DNA of 64,000 bases from Bacteroides faecium (GCF_012113595.1 NZ_CP050831.1:372001-436000), one strand, 5' to 3'; shown: positions 1-8,818, counted from the first letter of the stretch. The notes: generated by a model not told the origin, from the letters alone. Numbers and translations are program-made.

Positions 1-650
1 CGTACAGCAACTCCCGGACGGGTAGGCGCATTGTGCGGACGATTGGAAGAATTCGGACGAAAATGAACCGACCCAAAATCCGAACGGCGATAAGAGTGAT
101 ATACTCTCTCATCCCTCACCCGATGCGGCGTAGAATAATGGTGGAAATTATTATACCGCCCCCGATAATAACTTGTATGATGGATATACGGGCGATAATG
201 TGCTCCACAATAAGTACGATAATGATAAGGTACTCCGAAATAGAACAAGCTACGATTCGGATAATTGACATAAACACGGAAATTCCATCTTCCTCCGGTT
301 ACGTATATCGGCCGATAGAAATAATCAGCTCCCATAAACCGGCGATACTGTACATCACTCAATACCCAACGAAGATCATCATTACGAATATCCAATGCTT
401 CATAGTAATCATCCAATGCCCATTCATAGCCACGTGCCACATAATCCATTATATTACGGACAGAATAAATAAAGTCGTAATTAATCTCATATGCATCATT
501 ATATTGTTGAGTGCTCAAATTCATCTCATATGCCATCTTATCTGTAAGAAAACGTGTTTCCTTACGCACTTTGCTGGTACTCATTCCAGCCATCACGGTC
601 ATACTGGCACCCAGACCGACAGCAAAGAGTAAAAACAGTATTCGCTTCAT
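1..650 (-). CDS. Secreted Tyr/Arg/His-rich protein, 3' end beyond window
   Basis: The frame opens with ATG at 648-650 and stays open to the left edge, giving about 216 visible residues; the C-terminus lies outside. Residues 1-21 (MKRILFLLFAVGLGASMTVMA) look like a signal peptide. The first half of the mature part is acidic and helical in character, with MNLSTQQYNDAYEINYDFIY; the second half is rich in Tyr, Arg, His and Asn, low-complexity and probably surface-exposed. It follows the lipoprotein gene upstream after 14 nt and is probably the third gene of a three-gene operon. I do not recognise a named family and propose no function; an envelope location is inferred from the signal peptide. Confidence 0.75.
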   Translation of the reverse strand, partial: MKRILFLLFAVGLGASMTVMAGMSTSKVRKETRFLTDKMAYEMNLSTQQYNDAYEINYDFIYSVRNIMDYVARGYEWALDDYYEALDIRNDDLRWVLSDVQYRRFMGADYFYRPIYVTGGRWNFRVYVNYPNRSLFYFGVPYHYRTYCGAHYRPYIHHTSYYRGRYNNFHHYSTPHRVRDERVYHSYRRSDFGSVHFRPNSSNRPHNAPTRPGVAV

Positions 651-664
651 AATTCAACCTCCTA

Positions 665-1345
665 TCATTTATTATTCTGATGATACTCCTTGATAAACTT
701 ACGCACCTCATCTTTATATATATTAGTGAATAAGATATCAATCACCTTGTTAAAATTCTGCTTATCCCTTACATACGGATACAACATCTTCATCACATCC
801 ACTTGATCGGGAGTATAAGAAAATTCTTTTACTATTGCCACACATTGAGTTGAATTGACATCATGATTTCCTAGCATACCGTTAATCAACTTCTTTTGGT
901 CATCACTCATAATCGTGAATTTCAACTTATCTATGAAAGCATCAAACTCCTTCTCAGTCATCAAACGTATTTCCTTGACCGGTTCATTGCCGGGAAAGAC
1001 TTGAACGGTATTGCTGACAGGCGGGGGGACAACGACCGGATGCGGCGAAGGTCTGCCGTAACCTCTGAATGTATCCATACTTGACACTTCACCGTTTGAA
1101 AATTGGACGACAATCGTCATCGGTTCGCTCGTTAAGACAGGTGTTCCGCCGTCACGATGAAATTCCCACTCTTCCATATCTCCGTCAAACCGCCGATAGT
1201 CGGGCTTGCCTAAAATAGCTTCTACCTCCCGTTGAGACATTCCCTGATGTATCCCCATCACTTGTTTGGTAGATATGTAGCTCGTAAAACAACTACTGAC
1301 CAGTAGCCCTACTGCCAAACACAGGATAATATGTATCTTTTTCAT
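665..1345 (-). CDS. Lipoprotein with BamE-like motif and DUF4476-like C-terminus
   Basis: The protein has 226 residues. Its N-terminus is a lipoprotein signal with lipobox LVSSC (Cys19). Residues 35-52 (QGMSQREVEAILGKPDYR) resemble the SmpA/BamE helix and G-K/T-P turn found in small outer-membrane lipoproteins. A short Pro-rich linker follows around residues 100-115. The last 90 residues (KLKFTIMSDDQKKLINGML onward) match the repeat-like helical pattern of DUF4476 and are clearly related to the C-terminus of the next gene upstream. Membrane anchoring follows from the lipobox; the role is unknown. Spacing to its neighbours is 14 and 31 nt, so co-transcription is likely. Confidence 0.8.
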   Translation of the reverse strand: MKKIHIILCLAVGLLVSSCFTSYISTKQVMGIHQGMSQREVEAILGKPDYRRFDGDMEEWEFHRDGGTPVLTSEPMTIVVQFSNGEVSSMDTFRGYGRPSPHPVVVPPPVSNTVQVFPGNEPVKEIRLMTEKEFDAFIDKLKFTIMSDDQKKLINGMLGNHDVNSTQCVAIVKEFSYTPDQVDVMKMLYPYVRDKQNFNKVIDILFTNIYKDEVRKFIKEYHQNNK

Positions 1346-1376
1346 AACTGTATCGTTTTTAATTAGTTAACCAATA

Positions 1377-2054
1377 TCAGCGTCTTCCATAGTTCTGAAC
1401 AAACTTATTCATCTCATCCTTATTTGAAGAGAATGTCAGCGTAGAAATTACCGTAAAGAAAGCCTCTTTATCAACAATCCGGGGATACATCATCTTCATA
1501 ATCTCCATCCGGTCATCATCAAAAGTATAGAGTTTCGTCAGTTGGAGACATTGACCGGAAGTAAAATCCGAACTTGCCAATGCTGCATTTATCAACGCTA
1601 TGCGGTCATCTTTGAAAGGTTCTTTCTTCACATTACTAAGGAATGTCTGGAAGAGTCGGTTGTCCATCACTCTGTCGTGTCGGTCATAATCCGGACGATG
1701 TACACCGTGTCCCGGACGTCCGGGTCTGTTGTCCGGGCGTATCTCGTCACGTCCATCCACCATTATCTCTTTTACACCATTTCCGTCGAAATAAACACGT
1801 TCATTATACAATCTCTCCCCTCTCCATGCCCGCTCTCCCGGACGGGTAAAACGGGTAGCATACACTTCAACAGTATAATATCCCGATCTCAGGTTGGCAA
1901 CGAAACAAGTAGTAGTCGGCAGGCACATCTGATTTCCGCCAAAGTAAACAAGAATCGGAGTGTTTCCGCCGTCGATACGGATTCCGCTGATAGATTGTGC
2001 CTTTAAGGAGAGAGCAGCGAACAGGATACAGAAACTTATTATTATCTTACGCAT
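1377..2054 (-). CDS. Secreted DUF4476-like protein
   Basis: The protein has 225 residues with a signal peptide (residues 1-19, ending LSLKAQ). Residues 20-100 look like a beta-rich domain (IDGGNTPILVYFGGNQMCLP), followed by an Arg/Pro/Gly/Asp-rich linker around 105-130. The C-terminal 90 residues (FLSNVKKEPFKDDRIALINA and on) match DUF4476 as in the next gene; both share the pattern sGQClqltk.YtfDddRmeimKmmYPrivDk. It is the first gene of the three-gene operon. A Bacteroides -7 element lies at 2099-2106. The biochemical role of DUF4476 is unknown. Confidence 0.82.
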   Translation of the reverse strand: MRKIIISFCILFAALSLKAQSISGIRIDGGNTPILVYFGGNQMCLPTTTCFVANLRSGYYTVEVYATRFTRPGERAWRGERLYNERVYFDGNGVKEIMVDGRDEIRPDNRPGRPGHGVHRPDYDRHDRVMDNRLFQTFLSNVKKEPFKDDRIALINAALASSDFTSGQCLQLTKLYTFDDDRMEIMKMMYPRIVDKEAFFTVISTLTFSSNKDEMNKFVQNYGRR

Positions 2055-2098
2055 AGCATATCTAGTTTTTTATTATTAATATCTTTAATCTTATACCA

Positions 2099-2131
2099 CA
2101 AAAATAGGGCGAGGAAACTCCCCACCCCAAT
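2099..2131 (-). promoter_or_regulatory. Promoter of the DUF4476 gene cluster
   Basis: On the minus strand the -7 element TATTTTTG occupies 2099-2106 and fits TAnnTTTG. An ATTG at 2128-2131 sits 21 nt further upstream, as expected for the -33 element. The start codon at 2054 lies about 45 nt downstream. Confidence 0.6.
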
Positions 2132-2170
2132 GATTCTCTCTATTCGTATGTAGGGATTTCCCTATTCTGT

Positions 2171-3010
2171 TTAGGATTCCGCCAAAGTAATGCCATCCTC
2201 GTGCAGAGAAATCAAACGTTTCTTATACAAGTCGCCCACTCCTTTTTTGAAGGTCTTCTTGCTCACACCGAACGTATCATAAATATCTTCCGCAGGGCTT
2301 TTATCATTCAGATTGATTCGTCCGCCCTGCTCTTTGATATAATCCAGCAATATTATCGAGAAATCATCAATCTTCTCAAAACCCGGTTTCTGAAGAATCA
2401 AGTCTACCTTACCATCTTCACGCACCTGTTTCACGAAAGCTTTCATCTCCATCCCTGTCTCCAGCGAAGTGAATATTTCATTCTCATACAGCAAGCCGCT
2501 ATACTTATTATCTATAATAGCCTTAAAACCCAAGTCTGTTTTCTGCCAGATAAGGATATTCACCTCATCGCCCGAAGCATACTCCGGTTTGTCTTTCGAC
2601 AGATAACGTTCCACCTTTGCGGAAGCCACGATACGATAACTTTCCTCGTCCAGGTGCGCATGAACCACATACTTGCGTCCCACCTGCATTTTCATCTTCT
2701 GTTCTCTGAACGGAACAAACAAGTCCTTCATCAGTCCCCAGTTCAAAAAAGCCCCGTATTCATTTACCCACGATACTTCGAGACAAGCAAACTGACCGAC
2801 CTGCACATACGGGGTCAACGTCGTCGCAATCAGTCTTTCATCCATATCCAGATAAAGAAACACATTCAAAAAATCTCCGATATTACAATCCTCAGGCACA
2901 TAGCGGGTGGGCAACAAAATCTCACCTTCCTCTCCACCATCAAGATACATACCGAAGTCTACTTCCTTCACAACTTCAAGCTGATTGTATTTTCCTAATT
3001 CGATGCTCAT
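2171..3010 (-). CDS. CvfB-like S1 RNA-binding protein
   Basis: The 279-residue cytoplasmic protein has the organisation of the CvfB/YitL family: tandem S1-like OB folds over about residues 5-210 (for example ACLEVSWVNEYGAFLNWGLM at about 85-105) and a C-terminal winged-helix region at about 220-279 (SPAEDIYDTFGVSKKTFKKG). Family members bind RNA and affect virulence-factor or stress gene expression in Gram-positive bacteria; the role in Bacteroides is not established. The length is normal for the family. The gene is divergent from mdh and has its own -7 element at 3049-3056. Confidence 0.85.
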   Translation of the reverse strand: MSIELGKYNQLEVVKEVDFGMYLDGGEEGEILLPTRYVPEDCNIGDFLNVFLYLDMDERLIATTLTPYVQVGQFACLEVSWVNEYGAFLNWGLMKDLFVPFREQKMKMQVGRKYVVHAHLDEESYRIVASAKVERYLSKDKPEYASGDEVNILIWQKTDLGFKAIIDNKYSGLLYENEIFTSLETGMEMKAFVKQVREDGKVDLILQKPGFEKIDDFSIILLDYIKEQGGRINLNDKSPAEDIYDTFGVSKKTFKKGVGDLYKKRLISLHEDGITLAES

Positions 3011-3048
3011 ATTCTTATTATACTCTATTTTATTACTCTTATTAAATA

Positions 3049-3056
3049 CAAAGATA
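3049..3056 (-). promoter_or_regulatory. -7 element of the cvfB-like gene
   Basis: TATCTTTG on the minus strand, a perfect TAnnTTTG match, 39 nt upstream of the ATG at 3010. No clear -33 element is visible. Confidence 0.55.
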
Positions 3057-3148
3057 GTCTATTTTGAACAGAACTTTCTATCAAGTTACTATAACTTTTC
3101 GTTATCGTACAAAACTATTTACTATGAACAATCGGGACTATAATGTGT

Positions 3149-3156
3149 TATCTTTG
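3149..3156 (+). promoter_or_regulatory. -7 element of mdh
   Basis: TATCTTTG on the plus strand, 49 nt upstream of the mdh ATG at 3206. It is divergent to the promoter of the cvfB-like gene, with about 90 nt between the two elements. Confidence 0.6.
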
Positions 3157-3205
3157 TAGCGACAAAAAGAAATAACAGATTATTCACCTTTAAATAGATA
3201 GCTTT

Positions 3206-4207
3206 ATGGAATTTTTAACCAACGAGAAACTTACGATTGTAGGAGCTGCCGGAATGATCGGCTCTAATATGGCGCAAACTGCCATGATGATGAAACTCAC
3301 TCCGAATATTTGTCTGTACGACCCGTTCGCTCCTGCTTTGGAAGGAGTAGCCGAGGAATTGTATCACTGCGGCTTCGAAGGTGTCAACCTTACTTATACG
3401 TCCGACATCAAAGAAGCATTGACCGGAGCATCGTATATCGTATCTTCCGGTGGAGCAGCCCGCAAAGCTGGTATGACTCGTGAAGATTTGCTGAAAGGAA
3501 ACGCAGAAATTGCCGCTCAATTCGGTAAAGACGTCCGTCAATATTGCCCGAATGTGAAACATATCGTTGTCATCTTCAATCCGGCAGATATCACCGGGCT
3601 GATTACCTTATTATATTCAGGCTTGAAACCTTCACAGGTTTCTACCTTAGCTGCACTGGACAGCACCCGCCTGCAGAACGAACTGGTGAAATATTTCCAT
3701 ATTCCTGCTTCCGACATTCAGAATTGCCGCACCTACGGCGGACATGGCGAGCAAATGGCTGTATTCGCATCTACAACCAAAGTAAAAGGAGAACCGCTGA
3801 CTGATTTCATCGGTACTACCCGTCTCCCGCTGACCGAATGGGAAGCACTGAAAGTACGTGTCATCCAAGGCGGAAAGCACATCATCGACCTTCGCGGACG
3901 TTCTTCATTCCAAAGCCCGGCTTATCTTTCTATCGAAATGATTGCTGCCGCTATGGGCGGACAACCTTTCCGCTGGCCTGCCGGAACGTATGTTTCCAAC
4001 GGCAAATTCGACCATATCATGATGGCAATGGAAACTTCAATTACTAAAGACGGTGTTACCTATAAAGAAGTAGCCGGAACTCCCGCCGAACAGCAGGAAC
4101 TGGAAAAGAGCTACGAACATCTGTGCAAACTTCGTGACGAAGTCATCGAAATGGGAATTATCCCTGCCATCAAGGACTGGCATACGCTGAATCCTAACAT
4201 CAAGTAA
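3206..4207 (+). CDS. mdh: Malate dehydrogenase
   Basis: NAD-dependent interconversion of malate and oxaloacetate. In Bacteroides this is part of the reductive branch from oxaloacetate to fumarate and succinate. The 333-residue protein has the Rossmann loop GAAGMIG at 13-19, the NPADITG segment, the substrate-binding Arg in DSTRLQNE, and the catalytic His180 in GGHGEQM. The length matches the Bacteroidales malate dehydrogenases. It is a single-gene unit with a promoter at 3149 and a strong hairpin terminator just after the stop codon. Confidence 0.93.
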   Translation: MEFLTNEKLTIVGAAGMIGSNMAQTAMMMKLTPNICLYDPFAPALEGVAEELYHCGFEGVNLTYTSDIKEALTGASYIVSSGGAARKAGMTREDLLKGNAEIAAQFGKDVRQYCPNVKHIVVIFNPADITGLITLLYSGLKPSQVSTLAALDSTRLQNELVKYFHIPASDIQNCRTYGGHGEQMAVFASTTKVKGEPLTDFIGTTRLPLTEWEALKVRVIQGGKHIIDLRGRSSFQSPAYLSIEMIAAAMGGQPFRWPAGTYVSNGKFDHIMMAMETSITKDGVTYKEVAGTPAEQQELEKSYEHLCKLRDEVIEMGIIPAIKDWHTLNPNIK

Positions 4208-4225
4208 ACATACAATATTAGCAAG

Positions 4226-4272
4226 AAGCCGGAACTCAACGATAATTCAGTTATCAGAGTTCCGGCTTTTTT
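4226..4272 (+). terminator. Intrinsic terminator after mdh
   Basis: A perfect 12-bp stem (AAGCCGGAACTC at 4226-4237 with GAGTTCCGGCTT at 4257-4268) is followed by a T-rich run. It also lies just downstream of the convergent Fur-like gene. Confidence 0.85.
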
Positions 4273-4294
4273 ATTTATAAACTAAATTGTCAAG

Positions 4295-4720
4295 CTATTT
4301 GTTGCGAGAAGAACATTCCGGACAAATTCCCTTTAATACATAGTTTATGCTATGCAAAGTAAACCCTTTCGGCAAATCAATAACAGGAATATGCGTACCT
4401 TCCAGACAGAATGTCTTATGGCATTTCTCACAATAGAAGTGTGAATGTAAATCCTGCACCACACAATTGCAGGAATTATCACAAACGGCATATTTCAACG
4501 AACCGCTTCCATCATCTATGCTATGTATAAGGTGATGAGACAAAAAGAGGGCTATTGTCCGGGAGATGGTCGATTTATCCACCGTATCCAGCAGAGTTTC
4601 CAAATCGAGCAATGATACCGCACGTTCAACTTCCATCATATTCTTTAGTATGAGAAGCCTTATTGCTGTCGGCTTGATATCTCTCCGTGCCAACTTATCC
4701 AAATAAATATTCTCTTCCAT
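4295..4720 (-). CDS. Fur-family metal-responsive repressor
   Basis: The 141-residue cytoplasmic regulator has an N-terminal winged helix (residues about 12-80; recognition helix near DKSTISRTIALFL) and a C-terminal metal and dimerisation domain with HSHFYCEKC and a second CxxC pair: Cys97/Cys100 and Cys133/Cys136. Two CxxC pairs indicate a structural zinc site as in Fur, Zur and PerR proteins. The gene lies 6 nt after the metal ATPase gene, so the two are one operon. It probably represses the operon through the palindrome at 6716-6730. Which metal is sensed is not shown by the sequence; zinc or a similar divalent ion is the best guess from the partner. Confidence 0.85.
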   Translation of the reverse strand: MEENIYLDKLARRDIKPTAIRLLILKNMMEVERAVSLLDLETLLDTVDKSTISRTIALFLSHHLIHSIDDGSGSLKYAVCDNSCNCVVQDLHSHFYCEKCHKTFCLEGTHIPVIDLPKGFTLHSINYVLKGICPECSSRNK

Positions 4721-4726
4721 AATCTC

Positions 4727-6682
4727 TTATTTTATCATTTTCTGTATTCTTACAGCATTCATAATGGCGAGTAATGCAACACCGACGTCTGCAAAGACCG
4801 CTTCCCAAAGGGTAGCTATACCACCGGCTCCCAATATCAGTACGAGCAGTTTCACTCCGAATGCCAGCGAAACATTCTGCCAGATAATCCTGCGTGTCAA
4901 CTTGCCTACCTTTATGGCTTCGGCCACTTTAGAAGGCTGGTCTGTCTGTATCACTACATCGGCAGTTTCAATTGCCGCATCGCTACCCAATCCCCCCATG
5001 GCAATACCGACATGACTCAGTGCAAGCACCGGCGCATCATTCATTCCATCACCGACAAATGCAATCTGATTCGTCCCGTCCTGCCGCAGTTCTTCCAAAT
5101 GCTGCACTTTTCCTTCCGGCAACAAATCTCCATAAGCACTTGTGATACCGAGCTTTTCCGCAAAGTTAGTAACAATACTCTGTTTATCACCGGATAATAT
5201 CTGAATGTTTTTGATATGCAACATTTTTAAATCATCAATAGCTTTCTTTGCATCATCTTTCAGTGTATCAGCCAATAACAAATAACCTGCATAGTCGGTT
5301 CCAATGGCGCAGACTACAATCGTATCGGTAATCTGTAATAACTCTGCCGGATATTCGATATTAAAATTGGATAGTAAACGACAGTTTCCGACCAATACCG
5401 GAGTTCCGTTAATCATTGCTTCCAAGCCAAATCCGGCATACTCTTTTGTACCGGTAACCGGTGACAGTTCTACACTTTGCTGCTTTGCATAGTTTACTAT
5501 GGCTTTAGCTATCGGATGAGTACTGTCGCTCTCCACCGAAGCTACCATTCCAATCAGTTCTTTTTCTGAAATACCGGATGCGGATTTACACTCCTGCACT
5601 TCAAATGTTCCTTTAGTCAGTGTACCTGTTTTATCGAGCACAACCGTATTGATTTTAGTAATCGCATCCAGATAATTACCGCCTTTGAATAAGATTCCCA
5701 ACCGGGAAGCAGCTCCGATGCCACCAAAATATCCCAATGGAATACTCACTACCAAAGCACACGGGCACGAAATCACCAGAAAGACGAGAGCCCTGTACAG
5801 CCAGTCATTAAACACAAATGCAAACTGAGTATCAATGAATGAATAAACAAACGGAAGGATAACTATCAATACCGCCAGTCCTATTACAATAGGTGTATAG
5901 ATGCGTGCAAATTTACGGATAAACAATTCTGCCGGGGCTTTTCGTTCCGAAGCATTCTGGACAAGTTCCAATATCCGGGCAAGTGCACTCTTATCGAATG
6001 GCCTTGTCACCTTGATTCGAATCACTTTATCCGTCACAATCATTCCGGCAAGCACTTCTTCGCCTTCGCGAATATTGCGGGGAACGCTTTCACCTGTCAA
6101 TGCCGCCGTATTAAAAGCAGCAACTTCGTTGAGCATCACTCCGTCCAAAGGGACTCTCTCGCCCGATTTTATCTCTATAATCTCGCCGACCTTTACATTC
6201 TTCGGGCTTTCTGTAATCAGACTGTTATCTCTCAGTACCAAAGCCTTCTCCGGCCTTACATCCAATAAAGCGCCGATATTGCGTTTTGCTTTATCGACCG
6301 CCTTGTCTTGAAACAGTTCGCCGATGGTATAAAACAGCATCACGGCTACCCCCTCCGGGTATTCGCCAATATAGAAAGCCCCGATTGTGGCAACAATCAT
6401 TAGAGTAAATTCACTGAAATAGTCTTTCTCTTTCATGCTCTCCCACGCTTCTTTCATAACAGGGAGTCCGACCGGAAGATAAGCTACAATATACCAGATT
6501 AAAGCTACATACTCTTTATGAAAAAAAGAGGAATCCAGGGCATTCATTATAATACCACTTATCAGCAATATAAATGAAAGCCCTGCTTTCCAGTATTCTT
6601 GAAATATAGAATTCCTAACTTCAACTTCCTTCTTAGGCGCACATTCGTGTCCACAGCAACTACAATGTCCCATATCTTTCAT
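4727..6682 (-). CDS. Heavy-metal P1B-type ATPase (Zn/Cd/Co exporter type)
   Basis: An inner-membrane pump that exports metal ions using ATP. In the 651-residue frame the visible motifs are TGES (196-199), the intramembrane CPC (306-308), DKTGTLT with phosphorylated Asp350, the His-Pro motif (389-390) and GDGMND (544-549). The usual HMA domain is missing; a short Cys/His-rich tail (HCSCCGHEC at residues 6-14) probably replaces it. CPC ATPases of this type move Zn, Cd, Pb or Cu; the Fur-like partner favours a divalent metal. The -7 element at 6696-6703 leaves only about 8 nt of leader before the ATG at 6682, so the ATG at 6673 (MGHCSCC) may be the true start. Confidence 0.9.
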   Translation of the reverse strand: MKDMGHCSCCGHECAPKKEVEVRNSIFQEYWKAGLSFILLISGIIMNALDSSFFHKEYVALIWYIVAYLPVGLPVMKEAWESMKEKDYFSEFTLMIVATIGAFYIGEYPEGVAVMLFYTIGELFQDKAVDKAKRNIGALLDVRPEKALVLRDNSLITESPKNVKVGEIIEIKSGERVPLDGVMLNEVAAFNTAALTGESVPRNIREGEEVLAGMIVTDKVIRIKVTRPFDKSALARILELVQNASERKAPAELFIRKFARIYTPIVIGLAVLIVILPFVYSFIDTQFAFVFNDWLYRALVFLVISCPCALVVSIPLGYFGGIGAASRLGILFKGGNYLDAITKINTVVLDKTGTLTKGTFEVQECKSASGISEKELIGMVASVESDSTHPIAKAIVNYAKQQSVELSPVTGTKEYAGFGLEAMINGTPVLVGNCRLLSNFNIEYPAELLQITDTIVVCAIGTDYAGYLLLADTLKDDAKKAIDDLKMLHIKNIQILSGDKQSIVTNFAEKLGITSAYGDLLPEGKVQHLEELRQDGTNQIAFVGDGMNDAPVLALSHVGIAMGGLGSDAAIETADVVIQTDQPSKVAEAIKVGKLTRRIIWQNVSLAFGVKLLVLILGAGGIATLWEAVFADVGVALLAIMNAVRIQKMIK

Positions 6683-6695
6683 CTTTTAGTTGCTG

Positions 6696-6703
6696 CAAAG
6701 GTA
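6696..6703 (-). promoter_or_regulatory. -7 element of the metal ATPase-fur operon
   Basis: TACCTTTG on the minus strand. A TTTG lies 17 nt upstream inside the palindrome at 6716-6730, so a bound repressor would cover the -33 region. Confidence 0.6.
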
Positions 6704-6715
6704 GTGAATGATTCG

Positions 6716-6730
6716 TGCAACAAAGTTGCA
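6716..6730. promoter_or_regulatory. Palindromic operator TGCAAC-aaa-GTTGCA
   Basis: A perfect inverted repeat with 6-bp arms and a 3-nt spacer lies just upstream of the -7 element of the ATPase-fur operon. Its position, and the Fur-family gene in the same operon, suggest it is the autoregulatory operator. This is inference; no binding data are available. Confidence 0.55.
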
Positions 6731-6754
6731 AATTATCATCAACAACAGATTGTC

Positions 6755-7193
6755 CTACCGCAACAACCATTTCCAAACAGGCACGACTTCTATGTCCAAC
6801 TCATTTCCTGAAATTGTCCTTTCATCATCCCAAGTAATGACAAAGGCTTTTTTGATGCCAAAAACTTCCGACATTTTACATAAAGCCCTGACTTCCCGCT
6901 CCCGAGTAATCAGATCATCAATGCTATATGATACTTGTATAGCCATTTCTTCATCAGGAAGAAATGCGCTCATCTTCAAAATTAATATAAAGGCAATCTT
7001 CAAGAGTCGCTTTACCCGATCTCACAAGATTCTGTATACCCTGATACATCTGATAAGATTTACCTGCCCGACGAATACCGACCAGCACATAATTCGCCTG
7101 CTCTTCAAAATATATCGGTCTTTCAACCAACTGAATCTTACCGATTTCTTGCTGACGTTCGGCTATAATTGCCTTTATTATCCGTTTTTCCAT
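6755..7193 (-). pseudogene. Internally deleted AAA_14/DUF4143-type ATPase
   Basis: Two overlapping frames are the two ends of one ATPase. The 5' part (7193 to 6954, 79 residues, starting MEKRIIKAIIAERQQ) carries the Walker A motif GIRRAGKSY and ends after YINFEDERIS. The 3' part, in another frame (readable from about 6964 to 6755), gives DEEMAIQVSYSIDD and ends VVPVWKWLLR, the usual C-terminus of these proteins. About 240 residues of the middle are gone and the frame shifts at the junction near 6960-6966, so no functional ATPase can be made. An intact relative of the same broad class is at 9092. The old promoter (7216-7223) and its palindrome survive. Confidence 0.8.
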
Positions 7194-7215
7194 AAAATAT
7201 GCTTTTTATATTGCA

Positions 7216-7235
7216 CAAATATAGCATAATTATGC
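7216..7235 (-). promoter_or_regulatory. Promoter with perfect palindrome upstream of the ATPase pseudogene
   Basis: TATATTTG on the minus strand (7216-7223) fits TAnnTTTG. It abuts the perfect 12-bp palindrome GCATAATTATGC (7224-7235). Confidence 0.5.
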
Positions 7236-7312
7236 TCAATATATTAAGCAACACTTTCTTTTTCTCTATCATAACAATCATTTCCGGTATAGTTCTGATA
7301 ACAGAGAAACTC

Positions 7313-8788
7313 TCAATAATCATCTCCCCGCATAAAACGTGCTATGAAATCCATATTTTCCTGAACGAGCTGCCTCCCTCTTTCCATTCCTTTTATGGAA
7401 TTAATACAAGCATCGGGAAGCATATTATGTTCTATCAGGTAATGCAACATTTCTTTAGAAGTTGTTTCAGCAGAAACAATATAGTTAATACCCTGTTCTT
7501 CCGCTGTTTTCCTACTATAATAAGGATTATGATCATCTTTTATCACCAAAGCACCATCAGGAAGCATAGCCATATCCCGCACTCTATCCACATATATAGC
7601 AAAGAAACGTTGTTTCTTCATCTGTTCAGGCAAAGTAAATCTTTCGTCCAAACCAATATGTCTGTCGAACCATCCCAACATCTCTTCATAGTCCTTAAAA
7701 TATAACATAGGATGATTCTCATTGATTTCCATAATCTTATTATAGACTACGGAGTCACCCCCCGTCATGGTCATCTTCTCCTTATAAGCATCAAAAAGTT
7801 TTGTTCCCAAACTCCATGAACTCACACCATTCACCAACCATTCGCCGTCATATTTTACCAATGAACCGATAAAGCTTTTATTATCCAGCAAAGTACTATC
7901 CGGTAATTCTTTAAAAGAATCGCGTGAAATAACATACTCTTCCCCTTTAATATCCTCCAGACAAATTGCTTCCGAATCATAGCGCTTCAACAGATAAACG
8001 GCATACTTTAAGGATTCGATCGTTGCAAGACGTTCGCTCTCTTCCGTCATTCCCCAATGGGTCAACATAGCTGCCAGCCAATCTTTAGTATAAAGAGCCA
8101 ATGGACCGGTCTTTTCACAACACGCCATAATTGATTCTACAGCATAAGCAAACGATGAGTCATCCAAACTATCTCCCAACACCCCCTTCACTTCATCTTC
8201 CACTTTGGCTGTCCGCCCAGTTGCGAAAGGTTTCAACAAGTAAAGATCATCGTTCAAACGAGTCAGCATAAACTTCACTGAATAGAAATCCTGAAAATAA
8301 GATTGATCCTTCAGACGTTCCAACATCTCTGCATTGATAGGAGCCTTCTCAAACTCAGCATCTAACACATTGTAAATCATTGAGGCCATTTTTACCAAAT
8401 ACGGATTCTCCGGATTCAAGAAAGTTCCTTTCTTTTCTTTTTGAAGAATCATCCACATAAGAAAACATATATCTTCGAAATTTATTTCGTCCTGATAATA
8501 TTCTTCTTCATCCAAATCATAAAAAGGAAGATATTTGCCATACAACTCCTTATGTTTGGAAGTAAAGGTCTGCCATACACCGATACCGGACACAACATCT
8601 TCAAAATAATAAGTCGCAGCCATAGCAAAACGTTCGCATAAAACCCTTCCTTCATCTCTCCCGACTTCTGAGAAGTGGATGATATCATACAGTTTACGCA
8701 CCAGCTTTACATAATAATAATCAGAAGCATTGGTTTCGACATCGAGATGCCCCAAACTCCATGAATTTACATTTATCAGATTTTTCAT
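7313..8788 (-). CDS. Conserved Bacteroidales protein, possibly DUF3843
   Basis: From the chosen ATG at 8788 the protein has 491 residues, starting MKNLINVNSWSLGH. The frame extends to an ATG at 8821, but that codon lies inside the -7 element at 8819-8826, so the downstream ATG must be used. The protein is acidic, cytoplasmic, without signal peptide or membrane segments, and appears mostly helical. A central domain (around residues 45-130) contains ERFAMAATYYFEDV and a tail (around 340-490) contains the MEINENHPMLYFKDYEEML segment. It resembles the DUF3843 family of unknown function; I am only moderately sure. It sits at the edge of the accessory stretch. Confidence 0.6.
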   Translation of the reverse strand: MKNLINVNSWSLGHLDVETNASDYYYVKLVRKLYDIIHFSEVGRDEGRVLCERFAMAATYYFEDVVSGIGVWQTFTSKHKELYGKYLPFYDLDEEEYYQDEINFEDICFLMWMILQKEKKGTFLNPENPYLVKMASMIYNVLDAEFEKAPINAEMLERLKDQSYFQDFYSVKFMLTRLNDDLYLLKPFATGRTAKVEDEVKGVLGDSLDDSSFAYAVESIMACCEKTGPLALYTKDWLAAMLTHWGMTEESERLATIESLKYAVYLLKRYDSEAICLEDIKGEEYVISRDSFKELPDSTLLDNKSFIGSLVKYDGEWLVNGVSSWSLGTKLFDAYKEKMTMTGGDSVVYNKIMEINENHPMLYFKDYEEMLGWFDRHIGLDERFTLPEQMKKQRFFAIYVDRVRDMAMLPDGALVIKDDHNPYYSRKTAEEQGINYIVSAETTSKEMLHYLIEHNMLPDACINSIKGMERGRQLVQENMDFIARFMRGDDY

Positions 8789-8818
8789 TGTAGTATGTCT
8801 ATCTTGTTTTTTCACCTG

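Noticed and set aside
33..632. Long plus-strand frame of 199 codons
   Set aside because: It is antisense to a minus-strand frame that opens with a signal peptide at 650 and runs off the left edge; its composition is that of a shadow frame.
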